DNA of 6,462 nt, from positions 1 through 6,462 of the forward strand of contig JACDGO010000118.1 in the NCBI GenBank assembly GCA_013821585.1, given 5' to 3'. The position numbers and the translations under genes were made by a program. The notes under the pieces were generated by a model. It did no database searches. It had not been told where the DNA came from and saw only the letters and a list, made by a program, of their open reading frames with translations. Numbering within the stretch: position 1 is the stretch's first letter; the number at the start of each line of letters is the position of its first letter. This document shows positions 1-5,249 of this stretch, one piece after another. The DNA is from Sphingomonadaceae bacterium (GTDB lineage Bacteria; Pseudomonadota; Alphaproteobacteria; Sphingomonadales; Sphingomonadaceae).

Positions 1-1607
1 ACACGCCGGGCCACGCCGACTTCGGCGGCGAGGTCGAGCGCATCCTGTCGATGGTCGACGGCGTCATCCTGCTCGTCGACGCCGCCGAGGGCGCGATGCC
101 GCAGACTAAGTTCGTGACAGGAAAAGCGCTCGCGCTCGGCCTCAAGCCGATCGTCGTCGTCAACAAGATCGACCGCAGCGACGCGCGCGCGCAGGAGGTG
201 CTCGACGAAGTGTTCGACCTGTTCGTCAGCCTCGACGCGACCGACGAGCAGCTCGATTTTCCTGTCCTTTTCGCGAGCGGGCGCAATGGTTACGCAGGCG
301 AAACGGCCGACGTGCGCGAAGGGACGCTCGATCCGCTGTTCGCCAAGATCGTCGAGCATGTGCCCGCGCCGAGCGCGGACCCCGACGGCCCGTTCAAGTT
401 CCTCGTCACGCTCCTCGACCGCGACAATTTCCTCGGCCGCATCCTGACGGGCATGGTCTATAGCGGCTCGATCAAGATCAACATGCCGATCCACGCGCTC
501 GATCCCGAGGGCAAGGTGGTCGAGACCGGGCGCGCGTCGAAGATCCTGGCGTTCCGCGGGCTCGAGCGCGTTCCGGTCGAGGAAGCGCAGGCGGGCGACA
601 TCATCTGCATCGCCGGAATGACGCACACGACGGTGGCCGACACGATCGCCGATATTTCCGTCACCGAACCGCTCCACGCGCAGCCGATCGACCCGCCGAC
701 GCTATCGATGCGCTTCGCGGTCAACGACAGCCCGATGGCGGGGCGCGAGGGCACCAAGGTGACGAGCCGCATGATCCGCGACCGGCTGTTCCGCGAAGGC
801 GAGAGCAACGTCGCGATCAAGGTGACCGAGGCGGCCGACCGCGACAGCTACGAAGTCGCTGGGCGCGGCGAGCTCCAACTCGGCGTCCTGATCGAGACGA
901 TGCGGCGCGAGGGCTTCGAACTCGGGATCAGCCGCCCGCGCGTGCTGTTCCGCGACGGCCCGGACGGGCGCGAGGAGCCCTATGAAACGGTCGTCATCGA
1001 CGTCGACGAGGACTATGCGGGAACGGTCGTCGAGAAGATGGCGATCCGCAAAGGCGAGCTCACCGACATGCGCCCCTCGGGCGGCGGCAAGCAGCGCATC
1101 ACCTTCAGCGCGCCGAGCCGAGGTCTGATCGGCTATCATGGCGAGTTCCTATCGGACACGCGCGGCACCGGGATCATGAACCGGCTGTTCGAGAAATACG
1201 GGCCGCACAAGGGGCGGATCGAAGGGCGCAAGAACGGCGTGCTGATCTCCAACGGCAGCGGCGAATCGAACGCCTATGCGCTCGGCTTTCTGGAGGAGCG
1301 CGGCATATTGATGGTCGCGCCGCAGGAGCCGTTATACGAAGGCATGATCATCGGCGAGAACGCCAAGACCGACGACCTCGAAGTCAATCCGATGAAGGCG
1401 AAGCAGCTCACCAACTTCCGCGCGTCGGGCGGCAAGGACGACGCGATCCGCCTGACGCCCCCCAAGCGCCTGACGCTCGAACAGGCGATCGCCTATATCG
1501 ACGACGACGAGCTGGTCGAGGTGACGCCCAAGTCGATCCGGCTGCGCAAGCGCTACCTCGATCCGCATGAGCGTAAGCGAGCGAGCAGGGCGAAGGTGGC
1601 GGCATGA
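1..1607 (+). CDS. typA: TypA/BipA ribosome-associated translational GTPase (5' end outside window)
   Basis: TypA (BipA) is an EF-G-like GTPase that binds the 70S ribosome and supports growth under stress and at low temperature, with a role in large-subunit assembly. The frame is open from the first base: the two leading bases complete the Asp codon of the G3 motif DTPGH, followed by ADFGGEVERILSMVDG, a TypA signature. G4 (NKID) is coded at 162-173 and the G5-like segment (FASGRNG) at about 273-293. The beta-barrel domain II, the EF-G-like domains (GRGELQLGVLIETMRREGFE) and the TypA-specific C-terminal domain follow, ending in a basic tail (RKRYLDPHERKRASRAKVAA) and TGA at 1605-1607. About 534 residues are present; the family is usually about 605-610, so roughly 75 N-terminal residues with the P-loop and switch I are missing upstream. 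The ATG at 51 is internal, not the start. A rare TTA leucine codon lies at 1332-1334. Identification is very secure. Confidence 0.97.
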   Translation, partial: TPGHADFGGEVERILSMVDGVILLVDAAEGAMPQTKFVTGKALALGLKPIVVVNKIDRSDARAQEVLDEVFDLFVSLDATDEQLDFPVLFASGRNGYAGETADVREGTLDPLFAKIVEHVPAPSADPDGPFKFLVTLLDRDNFLGRILTGMVYSGSIKINMPIHALDPEGKVVETGRASKILAFRGLERVPVEEAQAGDIICIAGMTHTTVADTIADISVTEPLHAQPIDPPTLSMRFAVNDSPMAGREGTKVTSRMIRDRLFREGESNVAIKVTEAADRDSYEVAGRGELQLGVLIETMRREGFELGISRPRVLFRDGPDGREEPYETVVIDVDEDYAGTVVEKMAIRKGELTDMRPSGGGKQRITFSAPSRGLIGYHGEFLSDTRGTGIMNRLFEKYGPHKGRIEGRKNGVLISNGSGESNAYALGFLEERGILMVAPQEPLYEGMIIGENAKTDDLEVNPMKAKQLTNFRASGGKDDAIRLTPPKRLTLEQAIAYIDDDELVEVTPKSIRLRKRYLDPHERKRASRAKVAA

Positions 1608-1616
1608 GCGGGCGAA

Positions 1617-1636
1617 CGATCAGAGACTGCTGATCG
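1617..1636 (+). terminator. Small hairpin just after typA, possible weak terminator
   Basis: A perfect 7-bp inverted repeat, CGATCAG (1617-1623) and CTGATCG (1630-1636) with loop AGACTG, begins 10 bases after the typA stop. No T-run follows, so it lacks the second half of a classical intrinsic terminator. It may act as a 3' end stabiliser, help Rho-dependent ending, or be chance. A GC-rich palindrome, GCCGGCCGGC, lies at 1651-1660 and can form an imperfect arm with the GGACCGGC further on, so the gap as a whole may be structured. Confidence 0.3.
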
Positions 1637-1741
1637 CCGACTCCGCGAATGCCGGCCGGCCTCGCTTTCGGCGCGGACCGGCGACCCTGACCTTTCGCGC
1701 CGGCTTAGCATTGGGCCAGCGTTCCGGGCGGTGAAGGCGAC

Positions 1742-1765
1742 GGAAGTGGCCAATGTGGAAGTGGC
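1742..1765 (+). repeat. 9-bp direct repeat upstream of the HTH gene
   Basis: GGAAGTGGC occurs at 1742-1750 and again at 1757-1765, a 15-base period, 25 bases upstream of the GTG start at 1790. The two copies are in helical positions 1.5 turns apart. This could be an operator half-site pair or chance; it is also in frame with the downstream gene, where it would read Gly-Ser-Gly twice if translation began earlier. No good -35/-10 pair was found in 1608-1789. Confidence 0.3.
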
Positions 1766-1789
1766 GGCCTGACAAAGCACTTCGCACCC

Positions 1790-2395
1790 GTGCCGCGCCA
1801 GAAACAGCGGCATGACGGCTGGACGCCCGAGCGGCAGAAGGCGTTTATCGAGGCGCTCGCGGACACCGGCTGCGTCAGCCGGGCGGCGGAGATGGTCGAT
1901 ATGGCGCAGGCCAATTGCTATATGCTGCGGCGCGCGACCGGGGCGGAGGAGTTTCGCCGAGCGTGGGACGCGGCGCCCGATTTCGGCGTGACGCGGCTGA
2001 AGGACATCGCGTTCGAGCGGGCGATCGAGGGCGAGTTGATCCCCTATTTCGTCGGCGGGACGCTGGCGCGCATTCGGCGCAAGCGCAACGACGCGCTGCT
2101 GGTGTTTTGCCTGCGCCATTACGGGCAGGACGCGAACGGCAAGCGGACGACGATCAACTATTTCTCGACGCGGGCGAGCGCGAGCGGCGAGGATGGCGGC
2201 GTCGGGGCGGAGGCCTCCACGACAACGGACGCACGGTCATCAACGGCAATGGCGAAGGCGGAGCGGCGCGCGACGATTCACTGGCGGGGGCGCTGGGCGG
2301 CTTCGAGGGCGTGGCGCTCGACGTCGAGGCGAAGGCGGCGATCGACGCGGCGCTGCTCGCGTGCGCGGAGCGGCGGCAGGCGGCGGACGCCTTGA
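1790..2395 (+). CDS. Conserved hypothetical protein with N-terminal helix-turn-helix; frame broken after residue ~146
   Basis: Function unknown. The start is GTG at 1790 (MPRQKQRHDGW), without a clear Shine-Dalgarno; the frame is open further upstream, but this is the first sensible start and matches the N-terminus I recall for sphingomonad relatives. Residues 11-57 (WTPERQKAFIEALADTGCVS, then RAAEMVDMAQANCYMLRR) fit a tri-helical helix-turn-helix of the kind in terminase small subunits and homeodomain-like regulators, so DNA binding is likely. Residues 66-113 are a conserved-looking helical and strand segment (RLKDIAFERAIEGELIPYFV, LLVFCLRHYGQ). Up to about residue 146 (nt 2227) the protein is normal in composition; after that this frame becomes Arg/Ser-rich, ending TAG-less junk-like sequence RRRRRSTRRCSRARSGGRRR, typical of a wrong frame in GC-rich DNA. 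The true C-terminal part continues one frame away (see next entry). Reconstructed length would be about 282 residues. It is not next to phage genes, so a terminase role is not supported. Confidence 0.65.
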   Translation: MPRQKQRHDGWTPERQKAFIEALADTGCVSRAAEMVDMAQANCYMLRRATGAEEFRRAWDAAPDFGVTRLKDIAFERAIEGELIPYFVGGTLARIRRKRNDALLVFCLRHYGQDANGKRTTINYFSTRASASGEDGGVGAEASTTTDARSSTAMAKAERRATIHWRGRWAASRAWRSTSRRRRRSTRRCSRARSGGRRRTP

Positions 2396-2637
2396 TCGAA
2401 TGCGGCGGGGAGGATGCGATCGACGCCCAGGAAGCCGATCCGGCGCTCGAATTCGTGCGGGTGCCGGAGAAAGCCTCGCCCTATCGCAGGACGATCGAGC
2501 CGCCGCCGCTCGACGCGTTCGAGCCGTTCGTGATGGGCGAGCCGCACTGGACGTCCTGCGCGAGCGCGAGCGCGCCGAGCAGTCCCGCGTTGCCGCCGAG
2601 CGCGGGCGCGGCGAGGTTCAGCACATCCGGGAAATAA
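2230..2637 (+). pseudogene. Displaced C-terminal part of the HTH protein (frameshifted)
   Basis: From 2230 the frame shifted by -1 relative to the gene starting at 1790 reads RTVINGNGEGG, then a coherent acidic helical region (GGFEGVALDVEAKAAIDAAL, LLACAERRQAADALIECGG, DAQEADPALEFVRVPEKASP) and a Pro-rich end (RRTIEPPPLDAFEPFVMGEP HW at about 2485-2550). It has no plausible start or ribosome binding site of its own, and joins cleanly to the upstream part if one base is missing around 2204-2232. From about 2551 to the TAA at 2635-2637 the translation is low-complexity (CASASAPSSPALPPSAGAA) and lies antisense to the conserved end of the ROK kinase, so it is probably read-through past a lost stop. 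Either a true inactivating indel or a sequencing error; the sequence alone cannot tell. Confidence 0.6.
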
Positions 2638-3416
2638 TCGCCGGCGAGCGCCGCGGCCTTCGCGCGCACCGCGTCAAGCAGGCCAGGGGCCGCCATGACG
2701 CCGCCGCCGAGAACGATCACGCCGGGCGCGAGGATCGCTTGAAGCGCAACGGCGGCGTGGGCGAGATAGTGCGCCTCGATCGCGTGCGCGGGATGACCGG
2801 GCGGTAGCTCCGACAGCGACGCGCCCCAGCGCGCGGCGATCGCGGGGCCGCTCGCCAAGCCTTCAAGGCAGTCGCCGTGGAATGAACAGACCCCCGCGAA
2901 GTCGCCGTCGTCCGGGTGACGGGGGAGGTGGAAATGCCCCATTTCGGGGTGGCCCGCGCCTTGGACGGGCTTTCCATCGACGATCGCGCCGCCGCCGATG
3001 CCGGTGCCGACGGTGACATAGACCGAAACCTCGTGACCGCGCCCCGCGCCCCAGCGATGCTCGGCGAGCGCCGCGCCGTTCACGTCGGTGTCGAAGCCGA
3101 CCGGGCATCCGAACGCCGCAGCGAGCGGTCCGGCGACGTCGGTGTCGTTCCAGCCGGGCTTCACGGTGCGCGTGATGAAGCCCCAGCGCGGCGAGGCGCG
3201 ATCGAGGTCGAGCGGGCCGAAGCAAGCGACGCCGAGTGCCGTGAGCGGGCCGTGTTCGGCCGCCGCGCCGCGCAGCCAGGCGATGACGGCGCCGAGCGTT
3301 TCGGCGGGCGTGGTCGTCGGAATGCGGACCTTCGCGCGAATGTCGCCGACGGCCGAGCCGACGCCGACGACGACCTTCGTTCCGCCCGCTTCGATCAGCC
3401 CGAACAGGTCAGCCAT
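2481..3416 (-). CDS. ROK-family sugar kinase, probable fructokinase
   Basis: Predicted ATP-dependent cytosolic sugar kinase; closest in motifs to ROK fructokinases such as Bacillus subtilis YdhR/GmuE, which convert fructose to fructose-6-phosphate. The start is the ATG at 3416, giving MADLFGLIEAGGTK with the N-terminal phosphate-binding loop directly placed; an ATG 11 codons upstream only adds non-family sequence. Residues (311 total): GGTK 11-14, FDTDVNGAALAE 108-119 with catalytic Asp111, VTVGTGIGGGAI 134-145, substrate loop GHPEMGH 155-161, and a zinc site formed by His161 (or His163), Cys177, His180 and Cys183 in the segment CSFHGDCLEGLASGP. VIVLGGGV 233-240 is the second nucleotide motif. 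The start overlaps the aroB stop by 8 bases (ATGGCTGA), so translation is probably coupled to aroB. Residues after about 289 (QCGSPITNGSNASSGGG...) do not look like the family and overlap the facing HTH gene, suggesting the original stop is lost. Fructose is the likeliest substrate; glucose or mannose cannot be excluded. Confidence 0.9.
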   Translation of the reverse strand: MADLFGLIEAGGTKVVVGVGSAVGDIRAKVRIPTTTPAETLGAVIAWLRGAAAEHGPLTALGVACFGPLDLDRASPRWGFITRTVKPGWNDTDVAGPLAAAFGCPVGFDTDVNGAALAEHRWGAGRGHEVSVYVTVGTGIGGGAIVDGKPVQGAGHPEMGHFHLPRHPDDGDFAGVCSFHGDCLEGLASGPAIAARWGASLSELPPGHPAHAIEAHYLAHAAVALQAILAPGVIVLGGGVMAAPGLLDAVRAKAAALAGDYFPDVLNLAAPALGGNAGLLGALALAQDVQCGSPITNGSNASSGGGSIVLR

Positions 3417-4506
3417 CGTCGCCGTCGAGAAACGCCGCGACATCATCAAGTGCGACGTCGGGCGCGAGGAAAGCCTGTCCGATGCCGCGCGCGAGCAGGA
3501 AGGGTACCGCGCCGCCTTCGCGCTTCTTGTCGTGCGCCATGTGCGCGGCGAGCGCCGCGCCCGGCGCGCCGACGCCCGCGCTCCGCGCTCCGGTCGGTAG
3601 CCCTACAACCGTGAAATGGGCGGCGACGCGGGCGGCTTCCGCTTCCGGGCACAGGCCGCGCGCCGCCGAATAACGGAAGGCGAGGCAGATGCCCGCCGCG
3701 ACGGCCTCTCCGTGCAGGAGCGCGTCGCCGAAGCCCGTCTCGGCTTCGAGCGCGTGGCCGAAGGTGTGGCCGAGGTTGAGCAGCGCGCGGCGCCCGCTCG
3801 TCTCGCGCTCGTCCTCGGCGACGATCGCCGCCTTGACGCGGACGCTGTGAACGATCGCATGGACGCGCGCGCCGGCGTAGCCGCCGAGAAGCGCGGCGCC
3901 GTTCGCCTCGCACCAGGCGAAGAACGCGGGATCGTCGATCAGCCCATATTTGACGATCTCGGCATAGCCCGCGCGGAGCTCGCGCGGCGGGAGCGTGTCG
4001 AGCGTTTCGGGATCGATCAGCACCAGGCCCGGCTGGTGGAACGCGCCGATCAGGTTCTTGCCCGCGCGCGCGTTGATCGCGGTCTTGCCGCCGACCGAGG
4101 AGTCGACCTGCGCAAGCAGGGTCGTCGGAATCTGCACGACGCAGCAGCCGCGCTTGACGATCGCGGCGGCGAAACCCGCGAGGTCGCCAATCACGCCGCC
4201 GCCAAGCGCGACGACCGCCTCGCCGCGCTCGATCTCGCGCTCCAAAAGCGCGTCGCACAAGGTTTCGAGCGACGCCCAGGATTTGCTCGACTCGCCCGCG
4301 GGCAAGACGATGGCGTCGATCCTGACGCCCTTCATCGCGGTCTCGAGCGTCGGGAGATGGGCGACGGCGACGTTGGCGTCGGCGATGACGATCAGCCGCC
4401 CGTTGCGCACGAAGGAGGAGAGATATTCGCCCGCCACGCCGAGCGCGCCCGGCTCGACGACGACATCGTAGCTGCGGTCGGCAAGGCCGACGGTAATCGC
4501 CGTCAT
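3409..4506 (-). CDS. aroB: 3-dehydroquinate synthase
   Basis: AroB converts DAHP to 3-dehydroquinate, the second step of the shikimate pathway, using NAD and a divalent metal (Zn or Co) in the cytosol. The start is ATG at 4506 (MTAITVGLADRSYDVVVEPG), whose first three bases lie in the ATGA overlap with the aroK stop; the 69-residue upstream extension of this frame is Arg-rich and antisense-like, so rejected. Length 365 residues, usual for the family. Visible motifs: GESSKSW 71-77, the NAD-binding GGGVIGDLAGF 102-112, PTTLLAQVDSSVGGKTAIN 127-145, KNLIGAFHQP 150-159, and metal ligands Glu183 (GYAEIVKYG), His247 (NLGHTFGHALE) and His265 (LLHGEAVA). The C-terminal DKKREGG at 326-332 is also typical. 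All catalytic residues expected are present. It sits between aroK and the ROK kinase gene and overlaps both, so the three are very probably one transcript with coupled translation. Confidence 0.97.
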   Translation of the reverse strand: MTAITVGLADRSYDVVVEPGALGVAGEYLSSFVRNGRLIVIADANVAVAHLPTLETAMKGVRIDAIVLPAGESSKSWASLETLCDALLEREIERGEAVVALGGGVIGDLAGFAAAIVKRGCCVVQIPTTLLAQVDSSVGGKTAINARAGKNLIGAFHQPGLVLIDPETLDTLPPRELRAGYAEIVKYGLIDDPAFFAWCEANGAALLGGYAGARVHAIVHSVRVKAAIVAEDERETSGRRALLNLGHTFGHALEAETGFGDALLHGEAVAAGICLAFRYSAARGLCPEAEAARVAAHFTVVGLPTGARSAGVGAPGAALAAHMAHDKKREGGAVPFLLARGIGQAFLAPDVALDDVAAFLDGDDG

Positions 4507-5042
4507 GCGCGCAATTGCCGCAGGATCGCATCGACGGTCGCGTCGTGCGGCGCGGGCTCGGTGCGCACGTGGATTGGCGCGAACGCGTAGACCGGATTGC
4601 GGCGGTCGGCGAGGTCGGTCAGCACCGCACGGGCGTCGCGGCCGTGCAGCAAGGGCCGGTCGTCGCGGCGCGATACGCGCGAAGCCAGCGTGTCGATGTC
4701 GGCGTCGAGCCACACCGCCGTCGCGCGTTCGAGGATCAGCGCGCGCGTCGCGTCGTTCATGAACGCGCCGCCGCCGGTCGCGATCACCTTGCGCGATCCG
4801 TCGATCAGCCGCGCGATCACGCGTCGTTCGCCGTCGCGAAAATGCGCTTCGCCATAGCGTTCGAAAATCTCGGCGATCGAAAGGCTCGCCGCCGCCTCGA
4901 TCTCGGCGTCCGCATCGACGAAGGGCAGATCGAGCCGGTGCGCGAGCCGCCGGCCGACGGTCGACTTGCCGACCCCCATCAGCCCGACGAGCACGATCGC
5001 GCGCGGAGCGTCGACGGTTCGGCGGGCGGCGTTGGCGGGCAT
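4503..5042 (-). CDS. aroK: Shikimate kinase
   Basis: AroK phosphorylates shikimate at the 3-position with ATP, the fifth step of chorismate synthesis, in the cytosol. I choose ATG at 5042 (MPANAARRTVDAPRAIVLVG): it gives 179 residues, near the usual 170-180, with the P-loop 20 residues in. Longer versions run over the divergent plus-strand gene and are not family-like. Motifs: Walker A GLMGVGKST 20-28, the Asp pair DAD 43-45 (Mg and shikimate binding), FRDGE 68-72 with Arg69 for shikimate, TGGGAF 89-94, lid DDRPLL 127-132 with Arg129, and RNPVY 148-152. The stop TGA (4505-4503) overlaps the aroB start as ATGA, a standard translational coupling arrangement. First gene of the operon; a candidate promoter lies immediately upstream and would give an almost leaderless mRNA. 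Confidence 0.96.
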   Translation of the reverse strand: MPANAARRTVDAPRAIVLVGLMGVGKSTVGRRLAHRLDLPFVDADAEIEAAASLSIAEIFERYGEAHFRDGERRVIARLIDGSRKVIATGGGAFMNDATRALILERATAVWLDADIDTLASRVSRRDDRPLLHGRDARAVLTDLADRRNPVYAFAPIHVRTEPAPHDATVDAILRQLRA

Positions 5043-5060
5043 GGCGGCGGGGGCTATACA
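5032..5060 (+). promoter_or_regulatory. Candidate sigma70-type promoter for the small membrane protein gene
   Basis: TTGGCG (5032-5037, four of six to TTGACA) and TATACA (5055-5060) are separated by exactly 17 bases. Transcription would start near 5067 and leave a leader of about 48 bases to the ATG at 5115, with a purine-rich GAGAG (5101-5105) nine bases upstream as a modest ribosome binding site. The -35 box lies within the first codons of aroK on the other strand. Seen by eye only; alphaproteobacterial promoters often diverge from this consensus. Confidence 0.4.
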
Positions 5061-5081
5061 GCGCGCCGGGCGATGGGGCAA
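5053..5081 (-). promoter_or_regulatory. Candidate sigma70-type promoter for the aroK-aroB-ROK kinase operon
   Basis: On the minus strand TTGCCC (5081-5076, four of six) and TATAGC (5058-5053, four of six) are again 17 bases apart. The TATA core (5055-5058) is the same four base pairs used by the plus-strand candidate. The predicted start near 5046 is only about four bases from the aroK ATG at 5042, so the mRNA would be leaderless or nearly so, and no Shine-Dalgarno is seen before aroK, which fits. Prediction only. Confidence 0.35.
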
Positions 5082-5114
5082 AGACGCCGCGCCGCCAACC
5101 GAGAGCCTCAGCCC

Positions 5115-5249
5115 ATGTCCCGACTCGTCGCCCTGATCCTCGTCCTGCTGATCGTCATCGGGGGCGCGGTGTGGCTGTCGCGGATCGACACGACCAAGCC
5201 GACGACGCACGTCGAAAAGATCGTTCCCGACAATGCCCTTTCGCACTAG
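5115..5249 (+). CDS. Small single-span membrane protein of unknown function (44 residues)
   Basis: I do not know its function. ATG at 5115 starts MSRLVALILVLLIVIGGAVW, a hydrophobic segment from about residue 4 to 21 that forms one transmembrane helix or an uncleaved signal anchor, followed by a short hydrophilic tail (SRIDTTKPTTHVEKIVPDNA) ending at TAG 5247-5249. The single N-terminal Arg before the helix and the charged tail suggest the tail faces the periplasm, but that is uncertain. Support for being real: typical membrane-protein pattern, a partial ribosome binding site GAGAG nine bases upstream, a promoter candidate, and a 17-base overlap with the next gene that implies coupling. The tail resembles short proteins I recall from sphingomonads in the same position, without a named family. 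The frame stays open far upstream antisense to aroK, but that part is a shadow. Confidence 0.7.
   Translation: MSRLVALILVLLIVIGGAVWLSRIDTTKPTTHVEKIVPDNALSH

Noticed and set aside
1651..1660. GCCGGCCGGC palindrome as a regulator site or recombination site
   Set aside because: Short all-GC palindromes are common in DNA of this composition, and there is no matching partner or integrase nearby.
1553..2119. A 188-codon minus-strand frame across the typA end and the intergenic gap
   Set aside because: It covers the typA C-terminus and HTH N-terminus antisense; no ribosome binding site or recognisable motif.
2204..2232. Programmed -1 ribosomal frameshift in the HTH gene
   Set aside because: No X-XXY-YYZ slippery heptamer is seen near the switch point, and I know of no frameshifting in this family, so an indel or sequencing error is simpler.
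3446..4531. A 361-codon minus-strand frame overlapping aroB
   Set aside because: It is the out-of-frame reading of aroB, extremely Arg-rich and with no family features.
3616..4590. A 324-codon open plus-strand frame opposite aroB, and a similar 232-codon one at 2916-3614
   Set aside because: Both are antisense to aroB and the ROK kinase, whose motifs are unmistakable. Their translations are Arg/Asp/Ala-rich without domain pattern, as expected from stop-poor GC-rich DNA.
4515..5114. Long N-terminal extension of the 44-residue membrane protein, whose frame is open from 4515
   Set aside because: That stretch is antisense to aroK and has a wrong-frame composition; the ATG at 5115 directly precedes a clean transmembrane helix.
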